Assembly: GCA_964631955.1 (NCBI GenBank)
Contig: CAZWBA010000002.1
Span: forward strand, 372,001 to 436,000
From: CAMLJR01 sp964631955
GTDB lineage: Bacteria > Pseudomonadota > Gammaproteobacteria > Pseudomonadales > CAMLJR01
Reading direction: 5' to 3'
Length of the DNA: 64,000 bases
The position numbers were made by a program, and so were the translations under genes. This document shows positions 41,913 to 50,216 of this stretch, in pieces. Position 1 is the first letter of the stretch; every line of letters begins with the position of its first letter. The notes under the pieces were generated by a model. The model searched no databases. It saw nothing but the letters and a program-made list of their open reading frames with translations, and was not told the origin of the DNA.

Positions 41913-43087
41913 GAAACAACAACAGCGCGTTCGAAATATTCCGCACTGCGTTCGTGTTGACCCAGACGCGCCAATAAACGCGCCAGCTCGACACACGTTT
42001 CCGGTTTATTTTCGTGTTGCAGGCTCTGCTCGAAATAATCGCGTGCCTTGCCCCACAACTGATTGCGTACGGCGAGGCGGCCGAGACAGAGCAATAGCGT
42101 GGCACTGCTGCCGTGTTCGCGCAGCCAGTTTTCGGCGTGCGAAAACTGACGACTCGCATCACTTCCTTCCGCACGGCTGTAGAGTTCGATCAGTTCGTCG
42201 CTCCAGTGACGCCTGAGGAAATTGCGCAGCAGAATTTCGGCTTCCTCGCCCCCGCCGAGTTCGATCAAACCGCGCGTGTAGGCGGCAATGACGCGTGCAT
42301 CGCGTTCGAGTGCGCGCGGCAATGACTGCCAGCGCGCACGCATTTTTTCGATCTGCTTCTGCTTTGCGGCGTCATCGAACCACGCGGCAATGGCGCGCGC
42401 TTCAATATCGTTCGATGCCTCGCGTGAAACGAGTTTGGCCTTGCGCAATTGCGGCAGCAGATCGATCACGTTTTCCCAGTCGCGCAGACTGGTGTAAACG
42501 TCTTGCAGTAATTTCAGTACATACGGATGTTTGGTCGCCTGATTGCGCAGGCGCGTAAGTGCGGCGAGCGCTTCCTGCCACTTCCCCTGACGCAATTGCA
42601 GTTCTGCCGCCGTCACGGCAACGGCGAAATCGGTACCATCGTCGCTGCGCTGCGCACGCAGTAAATATAATTCGGCCATCTTGTATTCGCCGTGTGCGGC
42701 AGAAGCGCGTGCAGCGAGCAGATAATTGATCGCCGGTACTTCGGTGCGATGGGCGCCGCGATCGAGCACCACACGCGCGCGTTCGAAGTTGCCTTCGAGA
42801 TAGGCAAGCAGACCTCGCTGCGTCAACTGACGGCCGCGGCGTTCGCTCCAGTTGTTGCGCCAGCGGCTGAAAATGCTGCCCTGCCGCACACTGCGATGCA
42901 GAATCAGAATCGCGCCATACATCGCGAGCAGAATAACCAGCAGCAACGCGACCGCAACCCACACCGTGGTTTCGAGCGTGTAATTGCCGAATGCGATCAG
43001 CACATAGCCGGGATCGTAGGCGATGGCGGCTGCGAGTACCGCCGCCAGCAGCAGTGTGGCAAGTACCGCGATAAATAATCGCTTCAC
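41909..43087 (-). CDS. hemY: HemY, TPR membrane protein of haem biosynthesis cluster
   Basis: This 392-residue protein has two N-terminal membrane segments (about 4-24 and 42-62: VWVAVALLLVILLAMYGAILI), then HemY_N and tetratricopeptide-like helices (FERARVVLDRG, KWQEALAALTRLRNQ, LWGKARDYFEQSLQ). Proteobacterial HemY of this type is linked to protoporphyrin production but is not the Gram-positive coproporphyrinogen oxidase. It starts with GTG inside the hemX stop (GTGA), so it is coupled to hemX. Confidence 0.94.
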   Translation of the reverse strand: MKRLFIAVLATLLLAAVLAAAIAYDPGYVLIAFGNYTLETTVWVAVALLLVILLAMYGAILILHRSVRQGSIFSRWRNNWSERRGRQLTQRGLLAYLEGNFERARVVLDRGAHRTEVPAINYLLAARASAAHGEYKMAELYLLRAQRSDDGTDFAVAVTAAELQLRQGKWQEALAALTRLRNQATKHPYVLKLLQDVYTSLRDWENVIDLLPQLRKAKLVSREASNDIEARAIAAWFDDAAKQKQIEKMRARWQSLPRALERDARVIAAYTRGLIELGGGEEAEILLRNFLRRHWSDELIELYSRAEGSDASRQFSHAENWLREHGSSATLLLCLGRLAVRNQLWGKARDYFEQSLQHENKPETCVELARLLARLGQHERSAEYFERAVVVS

Positions 43088-44175
43088 CGTGCTGCTCCTG
43101 CTGCCGTCGCCATTTTCAGCTGACGCATTTTGATGTACGCCTTGAGTTCGCGGCGCGATTCGGAAATATCGGGCAGGTTGACCTCAACCCGTTTGGCGAT
43201 GAGTCCGTCGATTTGTGCAACGACGGCCTGCGTCGCATGTTCGTCGACGGTGTAATACGTGGTGAGCCAGTCGCGCGCCTTGGCGAGACTGTGTTCGTAT
43301 AATTTCTGGTTGCGCGTGAGCAGCGCTACCTGCGCCTGTTCGAACGCGAGTTTCAAATTCTGTTTGAGTGAAGCCTCGTATTGCGGCGCAAGTAATGGTT
43401 TGTACGGCTCGTCGCGACGGCGAATCTGCACAAGCTGATAAAGTTTCTGCACCGCTGCGCGCAAACCCGTTTCCATCCGCTCGCTCAAGGTCGCCTGTTC
43501 GTTTGCCGGCGCGGGTGCTTCGTTCTGAATTTCGACCGGCTCGATCAGATGCAACTGCTGCGCCTGACTGGCGATGGCTTCGAGTTCGAAATAAATGCCA
43601 TCGGTATCGACCACATCGACCGCTTTGAGCGCAGCGATATCTTTGGCCAGCGCCGCACGCGCGGGTAACAGCCCGGAGTCGTCGATGTCGTGAATGATAT
43701 TGTCGGCACTCAACAATTGTTCGAGCGCGGTTTTCAGATCGTCGCCCAGCAACAGGCGCTGATTGGCGAGCTGCAATAAATATTCGGCTTCGGTGAGCTG
43801 CCAGTCGCTGCGATCGGCGGTCGCGAGGGTGACGAGCTGTTGCTGCTGGGTTTCGACGCGTTCCTGCAATGCTTCGAGCCGCGCGGTGGTTTGATCGCGC
43901 ACGCTGCGATTTTCGCTGCGCTGGACATCGAGCTGATTGCGTAGCTGGGATAGCGCATCGGCCTGGCTCTGCAACAGCGTTTGCGTGCGGAAGTCGGAAA
44001 TTTCGCGCTGTGTATCGTCGCGATAAAACAATGCACCCGCCACCAGCATGGCGAGAATGGAAAATATCAGCGCAAAAAATGCCACGCCATTGCCGCGTGG
44101 CGCAGGCGTTTGTGGCGCCGGTGTCGATGATGCCGCCGGGGTCGGCGTCAGGGTTGATTCCGTTTGCTCGCTCAC
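43084..44175 (-). CDS. hemX: HemX, uroporphyrinogen III C-methyltransferase-like membrane protein
   Basis: This 363-residue protein has a Pro/Thr/Ala-rich cytoplasmic leader (~30 residues), one membrane helix (about 29-49, VAFFALIFSILAMLVAGALF), a coiled-coil (QADALSQLRNQLDVQRSENRS) and a HemX domain (DWQLTEAEYLLQLANQRLLL). Despite old annotations as a methyltransferase no SAM motif is visible; a structural role is more likely. It starts with GTG. A 110-bp gap with small hairpins separates it from hemD. Confidence 0.93.
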   Translation of the reverse strand: MSEQTESTLTPTPAASSTPAPQTPAPRGNGVAFFALIFSILAMLVAGALFYRDDTQREISDFRTQTLLQSQADALSQLRNQLDVQRSENRSVRDQTTARLEALQERVETQQQQLVTLATADRSDWQLTEAEYLLQLANQRLLLGDDLKTALEQLLSADNIIHDIDDSGLLPARAALAKDIAALKAVDVVDTDGIYFELEAIASQAQQLHLIEPVEIQNEAPAPANEQATLSERMETGLRAAVQKLYQLVQIRRRDEPYKPLLAPQYEASLKQNLKLAFEQAQVALLTRNQKLYEHSLAKARDWLTTYYTVDEHATQAVVAQIDGLIAKRVEVNLPDISESRRELKAYIKMRQLKMATAAGAAR

Positions 44176-44217
44176 TGTCGAATGCTTCTCTCTAAATCCA
44201 TCGGAGTTTTATGAGTT

Positions 44218-44234
44218 CCCCTTTGGTAAAGGGG
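44218..44234. repeat. hairpin between hemD and hemX
   Basis: CCCCTTTGGTAAAGGGG forms a 7-bp stem with a GGT loop, within a 110-bp gap that holds further G/C blocks (AATCCCCCGCTCGCCCTGCGAG). It resembles the hairpins of the other intergenic repeats and could tune hemX-hemY expression relative to hemC-hemD. Confidence 0.55.
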
Positions 44235-44285
44235 TCAGGAATTGATGACGCACAAAATCCCCCGCTCGCCCTGCGAGTTGCCCCA

Positions 44286-45092
44286 TTAAACAAACGGGGT
44301 ATTACGCATTTCCAGCAAAGCGTTCATTGTTGCCAGCGTGCCGGCATTGCCGGCAGCGATCGCGCGCGTAAATCCCAATTGCTTTGCCGCTGCAGCGACT
44401 CGCTCGCTCGGTGCGATCAATGTGCGCTGACTCGCCAACTGACGCGCCGCCGGCTGCAGGCATTGCCACAGATTCCGCAGCGTTTCTTCGCTGTTAACGC
44501 TGATGGCATCGAATTGCATGCCCTGCAATTGTGCGAGCTGCGTCGCGTTCAACTGCGGCTCGCTGCGCCGGTAGCATTCAGCATAATCGACCTGCGCGCC
44601 GCGTTCGCGTAACACTGTCGCCAATTGCTCGCGTCCGCCGACACCGCGCAATATCAAGATGCGCTCGCCGTGCAATTGTTGCAGATCGTCCGTCGCGAGC
44701 AAGGCTTCGCTGGTCATTGTTTGCGCCGAACGCTGCGCACCCTGCGCGGCGATACCGTAATCGGCGAATGCAGCGATGGTCGCGGCGCCGATGCCATACC
44801 AGGCAATATGCGAGGGCAGCGCGGGCCAGAATTGTTTGATCCACGGCATGCCGAAGTGTAACGCATTGACGCTGATGGCGATGACGCGTCGATAGTTTTC
44901 CAGCGCCTGCAATCGCTGCAGCGTCGCCTCGCGAATTTGCGCGTCGTATTTTTCATCCAGCGGAATCACGGCAATGAGCGGAATATGTGTCGCCGAACCG
45001 CCGTGCGCTGTGATCGCGTCGATCAGTGCATCGGCGCGACCCTGTGGTCGCGTGACGAGAACACGTAGCGACTGCAGCGATTGCTCAGTCAT
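44286..45092 (-). CDS. hemD: uroporphyrinogen-III synthase
   Basis: The 268-residue enzyme closes hydroxymethylbilane to uroporphyrinogen III with inversion of ring D. The family is poorly conserved; visible pieces are RVLVTRPQGRADAL at the N-terminus, HIAWYGIGAATIAAFADYGI, GERILILRGVGGREQLATVLRERGAQVDYAECYRR and IAPSERVAAAAKQLGF. Its start overlaps the hemC stop by 8 bp, the usual hemC-hemD coupling. Confidence 0.95.
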   Translation of the reverse strand: MTEQSLQSLRVLVTRPQGRADALIDAITAHGGSATHIPLIAVIPLDEKYDAQIREATLQRLQALENYRRVIAISVNALHFGMPWIKQFWPALPSHIAWYGIGAATIAAFADYGIAAQGAQRSAQTMTSEALLATDDLQQLHGERILILRGVGGREQLATVLRERGAQVDYAECYRRSEPQLNATQLAQLQGMQFDAISVNSEETLRNLWQCLQPAARQLASQRTLIAPSERVAAAAKQLGFTRAIAAGNAGTLATMNALLEMRNTPFV

Positions 45093-46044
45093 TGCCGCCA
45101 GCGCCGGATGCCGTGGCGTCGTAAACTTCTTTCAGGATGACACCGGCACCCTGTTGTACCAGTTGTTCGGCCACGGCAATGCCGAGCGTTTCGGGATCGG
45201 CGCTTGTGCCATTCTGTTGCGCGCGCAATACCCGACTGCCGTCGGGCGCGCCGACCAGGCCGCGCAACTGCATCGATTTGCCGTCCGCCGATAATTGTGC
45301 GAACGCGGCGATCGGCACCTGACAACCGCCCTGCAAATGTCTGTTCAATGCACGCTCGGCACGCACACAAAACGCTGTCGCTTCGTGATGCAGCGGTTTC
45401 AGTAAATTCTGCACGCGCGTGTCACTGCTGCGCACTTCGATACCGACCGCGCCCTGACCTGCCGCCGGCAAACTCGTTTCGGTATCGATACGCTCGCGAA
45501 TGCGTTCGCCGAGTTCGAGCCGCACCAGACCCGCCGTCGCCAGAATTATCGCGTCGAATTCATTCGCATCGAGCTTCGCCAGACGCGTGTTGACGTTGCC
45601 GCGCAGCGTGAGAATTTCGATATCGGGGCGCAGTTCGCGCAGCTGGCATTGGCGGCGCAGACTCGATGTACCGACACGCGCTCCCTGCGGCAATTGCGCG
45701 AGTGTTGCAAAACGTGCGCTGACGAACGCATCGCGCGGATCCTCGCGCTCGCAAATCGTGCTCAGTTCAAGTCCGTCGGGAAACTCCATCGGCACATCCT
45801 TCATCGAATGCACGGCGATATCAGCATTGCCTTCGAGCATCGCGACTTCGAGCTCCTTGACGAATAAACCCTTGCCACCGATTTTGGCGAGCGGCGTATC
45901 CAGAATTTTATCGCCGCGGGTGGTGAAGGTGACGAGTTCGACCTGCAGGCCGGGATGATGGCGCTGCAATCCGGCGCGCACGAATTCGGCCTGCCAGAGT
46001 GCTAATGGACTTTTGCGCGTGGCGATGCGAAGGAGATTGTTCAT
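45085..46044 (-). CDS. hemC: hydroxymethylbilane synthase (porphobilinogen deaminase)
   Basis: This enzyme of about 319 residues joins four porphobilinogens into hydroxymethylbilane. It has RIATRKSPLALWQAEFV, GDKILDTPLAKIGGKGLFVKELE, DIAVHSMKDVP, GTSSLRRQCQL, LAAAGQGAVGIEVR-like sequence and the cofactor cysteine in LQGGCQVPIAAFA. The start at 46044 follows AGGTGACT; nine codons further upstream are open but lack similarity. It is the first gene of hemC-hemD-hemX-hemY. Confidence 0.97.
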   Translation of the reverse strand: MNNLLRIATRKSPLALWQAEFVRAGLQRHHPGLQVELVTFTTRGDKILDTPLAKIGGKGLFVKELEVAMLEGNADIAVHSMKDVPMEFPDGLELSTICEREDPRDAFVSARFATLAQLPQGARVGTSSLRRQCQLRELRPDIEILTLRGNVNTRLAKLDANEFDAIILATAGLVRLELGERIRERIDTETSLPAAGQGAVGIEVRSSDTRVQNLLKPLHHEATAFCVRAERALNRHLQGGCQVPIAAFAQLSADGKSMQLRGLVGAPDGSRVLRAQQNGTSADPETLGIAVAEQLVQQGAGVILKEVYDATASGAGGND

Positions 46045-46126
46045 AGTCACCTGCCGGAAAAAACAGGTCATATGATACTACGTGCACGTAGGGATTTTGA
46101 TTTGATCGTGGTACCGATCTCGCAGC

Positions 46127-46300
46127 GGGTGGGCGGGAAAGGGGGTTCTCTTTTTCAGGACGAGAAGGTGATCTTAACGAAGCTGCGGTGCAAATCGTCA
46201 TCGGAGGTGTGTCGAATTCTTCTAGGCCGACCACGCCGAAGCTACTTCAATGCTCGCCACGGATGTCCTGAAAAAGAGAACCCCCTCTCCCGCCGCCCAA
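46127..46300. repeat. 174-bp element with long terminal inverted repeats (MITE-like), between algR and hemC
   Basis: The left arm (46127-46161) and the right arm (46265-46300) are imperfect inverted copies of about 35 bp: GGGGGTTCTCTTTTTCAGGA on the left, TCCTGAAAAAGAGAACCCCC on the right, each flanked by GGCGGGA-type ends. The 103-bp centre has no gene. Such short elements with long arms are typical of MITEs or BIME-like repeats. It lies in the hemC promoter region. Confidence 0.8.
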
Positions 46301-46364
46301 CCTGCTATTGCGTGCCACTTACTTTAAAAGACATCACAGCCTTTTAAAAACAGGACGCAAAGAA

Positions 46365-47099
46365 TTAACGGCTTTCCAAATCCTTGCGCACGTCGGAGAG
46401 ATGGCGGCGACTCACGATCGGGCCGTGCTCGATATCGGCCAGCTTTACGCGATATTGCCCCATGCCGACCCGCTCCAGGCCCTGCACATGCTCGACGACG
46501 ACGAGCGCATTGCGATGCACGCGCAATAATCTGTCGCCGAATTCTTCTTCGAGATCCTTGAGCGTATCGTCGATGAGCACTTCGCCAAAACGATGATAGA
46601 CCGTCACGTATTTGTGATCGGCGATGAAATAACGCACTTCCGATAGCGGAATCATTTCCATGCCACGGCGCGATTTCGCCGTGATATGCGTGCGCGCTTC
46701 GGGTTGTTCGGCGACAGGCTTCAGCGCATGCAGTTGCGATGCGGATAAACGTTCGGCTTTTTGCAGCGCTGCCGCCAGCTTTTCCTGATTGACGGGTTTC
46801 AATAAATAACCGACGGCGTTCGCATCGAAGGCTTCCACCGCGTAATCATCGTACGCCGTGCAGAAAATCACGGCGGGCGACGCCGGTTTCTGCGCCAGTT
46901 TCAATGCCGCGCTAAGACCATCGAGTCCCGGCATGCGAATATCCATCAGCACCACTTGCGGCCGTAAATTATCGCAGGCATTGAGGGCCTGCTCGCCATT
47001 TTCCGCTTCGCCGATCACTTCGATCGTGGGCAATTCCACGAGCTGCCGGCGCAGACGCGCACGCGCGAGTGGTTCATCGTCGACAATCAACACCTTCAT
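46365..47099 (-). CDS. algR: AlgR-type LytTR response regulator
   Basis: This 244-residue protein has an N-terminal receiver (VDDEPLARARL, phospho-acceptor in VLMDIRMPGLDG, Thr in FCTAYDDYAVEAFD, Lys in YLLKPVN). A C-terminal LytTR DNA-binding domain follows (about 140-240, HITAKSRRGMEMIPLSEVRYF, RVHRNALV). In Pseudomonas AlgR controls alginate, twitching and virulence genes, partly with the fimU-pilin operon. It lies next to hemC and downstream of algZ, as in PA5260-5262. Confidence 0.93.
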   Translation of the reverse strand: MKVLIVDDEPLARARLRRQLVELPTIEVIGEAENGEQALNACDNLRPQVVLMDIRMPGLDGLSAALKLAQKPASPAVIFCTAYDDYAVEAFDANAVGYLLKPVNQEKLAAALQKAERLSASQLHALKPVAEQPEARTHITAKSRRGMEMIPLSEVRYFIADHKYVTVYHRFGEVLIDDTLKDLEEEFGDRLLRVHRNALVVVEHVQGLERVGMGQYRVKLADIEHGPIVSRRHLSDVRKDLESR

Positions 47100-47174
47100 T
47101 TTTTTAAACTCCTTATGAACCGTTGCGCGCGCATGTCGATAAATACGCCAACGCTGCGGATCACATCGACCCGC

Positions 47175-48302
47175 TCATGCCAGGTCGACTCGATAGTGCA
47201 AGCACGCGACATATTCGCCTTCGCGCTGTTCGCCGCTTACCCCTGCTCCCTCGCCGTAGAGTGCCTGCAATCGGCGCGCAATATTGTCGAGCGCCATGCG
47301 ATTGCCTTTTTGTTCACCGCTGTTATTTCCGATACTGCCGGCCCGCGTATCCATGACCGGTATCGGATTGCGCACTTCGATGACGACTTCGCCATCGCGA
47401 TATTCGCCGCGCACCTGAATGCAACCGCCGGCGGGCAATGCCTGAATGCCGTGATAAATCGCATTCTCCAGCAGCGGCTGCAAACTCAGACTCGGTATCG
47501 GCAACCTGATGGGCAAGGTGTCGATCTGCCAGTCGAGCTGCAGACGCTCGCCTAAACGCAGTTGTTCGATGCGCAGATAGCGGCGACACACATCCAGTTC
47601 ATCGTCGAGCGATACCTGCGTCGATATTTCCGACAGCGTCGCGCGAAACAGCGTCGCCAGATCTTCCACCGCCCCTTCGGCGGCTTTTGCATCGCTGCCA
47701 ATCAGGCTGGCGATGCTGTTCATACTGTTAAATAAAAAATGCGGGCGGATGCGCGATTGCAGCGCCTGAATGCGCGCTTCCAGTTCCGCGCGCTGTCGCT
47801 GCCGCAACTCCTGCGCGAGATAGAAATAACGCAGTGCAATTCCCGCGAGCACAGCGCAGATCGTCAGGTTGTCGAGCAACGCCCAGACATCGAAGCGTGT
47901 CTGGCTTCCGCTCAACACCGAGCCCAGCAGCCATTGCGCGCAGACACTTATCGCCGCCGTTACGGCCAGTACCCATACATAACTGACCGCGGCGGCGCGC
48001 GCGCGCGGCCAGTGCGACAGGCGCGAACGCAACACGCAAAGTCCGGCGGCGCTGACGAGTATCGTCCACTGCACGAACAACGAAACCGTAGCGAAACCCG
48101 TCCAGCTGAAATCGCCCAGACCGACGCGGCTCACGCTCAACACGATGGCGAGCAATTCACCGATCAGGACCAGAAGAAAAACCGCCTGCACATTGCAGAG
48201 ATCGGGGATAAAAAAGCCGGTTTTATCGGCGTTGCTTTTATCCCTGATATGAGTGGCCCTGGTGCGCACGCTGGCACTGGGCTGATCCCGCTGAGCTGGC
48301 AT
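47175..48302 (-). CDS. algZ: AlgZ/FimS-type membrane histidine kinase
   Basis: This protein of about 375 residues has four to six N-terminal membrane segments (VFLLVLIGELLAIVLSV to AVLAGIALRYFYLA), then a LytS-type kinase domain: QSRIRPHFLFNSMNSIASLI with the phosphorylated His, IDTLPIRLPIPSLSLQPLLENAIYHGI (N box) and a shortened ATP lid. It pairs with AlgR. The start is unclear: ATG 48302 (GGA 7 nt upstream) or GTG 48320. About 75 bp separate it from algR. Confidence 0.9.
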   Translation of the reverse strand: MPAQRDQPSASVRTRATHIRDKSNADKTGFFIPDLCNVQAVFLLVLIGELLAIVLSVSRVGLGDFSWTGFATVSLFVQWTILVSAAGLCVLRSRLSHWPRARAAAVSYVWVLAVTAAISVCAQWLLGSVLSGSQTRFDVWALLDNLTICAVLAGIALRYFYLAQELRQRQRAELEARIQALQSRIRPHFLFNSMNSIASLIGSDAKAAEGAVEDLATLFRATLSEISTQVSLDDELDVCRRYLRIEQLRLGERLQLDWQIDTLPIRLPIPSLSLQPLLENAIYHGIQALPAGGCIQVRGEYRDGEVVIEVRNPIPVMDTRAGSIGNNSGEQKGNRMALDNIARRLQALYGEGAGVSGEQREGEYVACLHYRVDLA

Positions 48303-48501
48303 TTCCCGATCCGTTTTCACTGTTCAGCAAGCGTAGACCATGAGCGAAAGACGCGCCTGCGCGGTTCCGCGAGCTATGAATTACCCGTGAGGAATTTCAA
48401 AAATTGATGCGTTAATGAACTAATTTATAACGCGGCGCCGGCATTTCTCTGGAAATTGACCATTAACGATAATAAGGCGATACGTTTCCCCTGACGCAAT
48501 A

Positions 48502-49614
48502 TCAGGATTCGGACGGCGCGGGCCGCGAGTCAGAGGGCGAAGGGTTTTGTGCCGCTTCGCGTTGCAGCAGTTCGCGCTTGCGCTCGATACCCCAGCGATA
48601 GCCGGCGAGATCGCCATTGCCGCGAATCACGCGATGACACGGAATGACGAGCGCGAACGTGTTGCTCGCGCATGCCGTCGCCACCGCGCGCACCGCTTTG
48701 GGCTTGCCGATGCGCGCAGCGAGTTCGGTATAACTCGTCGTCGTCCCGAGCGGAATATCGCGCAGCGCCTGCCATACCTGACGCTGAAACGCAGTGCCCT
48801 GAATATCGAGCGGCAATTGCAGCGCGGCATGCGGTCGCTCGATGAATTGCACCAGCTCGCGCAGCCATTGTTCGATTTGTGCATCCATCGGTTCGAATCG
48901 CGCACGTGGAAATTGCCGCTGCATGGCATCGATCAAATCCTGCGCGCAATCGCCGATATCGATGCGGCAAATTCCTCGCTCCGTTGCCGCCAGCAGCAAG
49001 ATGCCCAACGCGCACGGCACGCTGCCATAGCGCAGCGTCACCTCGGCACCGCCACGCTGAAATTGTTGTGCCTTCATTCCCAACATGCTGTCCGCGTCCG
49101 CATAGAAATGGCCCGAAGAGTTGAAACCCGCCGCATAAATCGCATCGGTAATGCGCGATTCGTGCTGCAATGCCTCTTGCACGCGGGCACTGCGCAATGC
49201 CTGCTGAAACTGCTTCGGCGTAACGCCGACAAATTTTTTGAAAGTGCGCTGAAAATGAAATCGACTCATCCCCGCTGCCTGCGCGAGCTCATCCAGTTTC
49301 AGGCGTTTTTCGTTCTGCCCGATCAGACGGCAGATCCGTTCGATGGTTTCGCGCTGACGCTGCGATGGATCGGCCTCATTCGGCTTACAGCGCAGGCACG
49401 CGCGAAAACCCGAGCGCTCCGCTGCGATCGTATCTTCGTGAAAAACGACATGTTCGCGTTTGGGTAAGCGCGCCGGACACGAGGGTTTGCAATACACCCC
49501 CGTGCTTGCCACCGAATAAAAAAATTCGCCATCAGCGGCAACATCGCGCGTCGTCACCGCGTGCCAGCGCTGATCATCGTTTGTGTAAGCGTTGAAAGGT
49601 GTCGATATCGCCAT
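48502..49614 (-). CDS. ada: Ada, bifunctional methylphosphotriester/O6-methylguanine methyltransferase and activator
   Basis: This protein of about 370 residues repairs alkylated DNA and activates the adaptive response. Domain order: N-Ada zinc domain with STGVYCKPSCPARLP and CLRCKP (four Cys), an AraC-type HTH (about 95-180, MSRFHFQRTFKKFVGVTPKQF), then the O6-alkylguanine domain with the active PCHRVI cysteine. The start at ATG 49614 has GGAGT 6 nt upstream; the longer frame is unsupported. In Pseudomonas argH lies beside algZ, so ada here is a local difference. Confidence 0.95.
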   Translation of the reverse strand: MAISTPFNAYTNDDQRWHAVTTRDVAADGEFFYSVASTGVYCKPSCPARLPKREHVVFHEDTIAAERSGFRACLRCKPNEADPSQRQRETIERICRLIGQNEKRLKLDELAQAAGMSRFHFQRTFKKFVGVTPKQFQQALRSARVQEALQHESRITDAIYAAGFNSSGHFYADADSMLGMKAQQFQRGGAEVTLRYGSVPCALGILLLAATERGICRIDIGDCAQDLIDAMQRQFPRARFEPMDAQIEQWLRELVQFIERPHAALQLPLDIQGTAFQRQVWQALRDIPLGTTTSYTELAARIGKPKAVRAVATACASNTFALVIPCHRVIRGNGDLAGYRWGIERKRELLQREAAQNPSPSDSRPAPSES

Positions 49615-49721
49615 CGCCCGACTCCGAAAGCGCTGTGTTGCGCGATGACTGTACTGTAAAGCGGCAACTTCGGGATAACACTCGAAATCTTGCTTTTGAA
49701 TTTTAAGAAGGTCCAACCTTC

Positions 49722-49747
49722 GTCACTCCCGCGTCGGCGGGAATGAC
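49722..49747. repeat. REP-type imperfect palindrome
   Basis: GTCACTCCCGC and GGCGGGAATGAC form an imperfect inverted repeat with a short loop. This GTCATTCCCGC type of repeat is common between genes in many Proteobacteria. It lies just after the stop of the 122-residue gene and could help to end its transcript. Confidence 0.65.
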
Positions 49748-49751
49748 CAAA

Positions 49752-50120
49752 TCAGCGTGTGACAAAAAGATAAATACAACCGATCAGACTGGCCGCGCTG
49801 ATAACAAACAGCAGCCGCGAGCGGACACGCAATACGTTCACGGCATTCACCAGGCGCTGATTCTGTTCCGCGAGCGCACTGACGAGATTGGATAATTCGA
49901 GCTGCTGCGCCTGTGTGTCCTGCAGCTGCTGTTTTAATTCCTGCAATTCGCGCGCGGTCTGATCAAGCGATACGGGTGCCTGATCGATAATGATCGCCTC
50001 GGTTTCAGCCTTTTCGGCTTTTACCCGGTGCCAGAGTTTTTGCGCGCCGGTCACCAGCTTCGGTGCATATTCGATCACCTCTCCCCAGGGCAGAAATTTC
50101 AATGCGGTTAACCAGTTCAT
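49752..50120 (-). CDS. coiled-coil protein with C-terminal membrane anchor, unknown function
   Basis: This 122-residue protein has an amphipathic N-terminus (MNWLTALKFLPWGEVIEYAPKL), a central coiled coil (about 50-95, TARELQELKQQLQDTQAQQLELS) and a C-terminal membrane helix (SRLLFVISAASLIGCIYLFV). It resembles short uncharacterised envelope proteins; no named family was recognised. The ATG lies 96 bp from the stop of the upstream gene. It could be anchored in the inner membrane with the coil in the cytoplasm. Confidence 0.75.
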   Translation of the reverse strand: MNWLTALKFLPWGEVIEYAPKLVTGAQKLWHRVKAEKAETEAIIIDQAPVSLDQTARELQELKQQLQDTQAQQLELSNLVSALAEQNQRLVNAVNVLRVRSRLLFVISAASLIGCIYLFVTR

Positions 50121-50216
50121 AATGCTGCCTCTTCTTCGAACGCGCCTTCCTGATTGAGCGAATATTCTGGTGGATTGACGAATGTTCGGACCGGATCGCT
50201 TTGGAAATCCGCTGTG

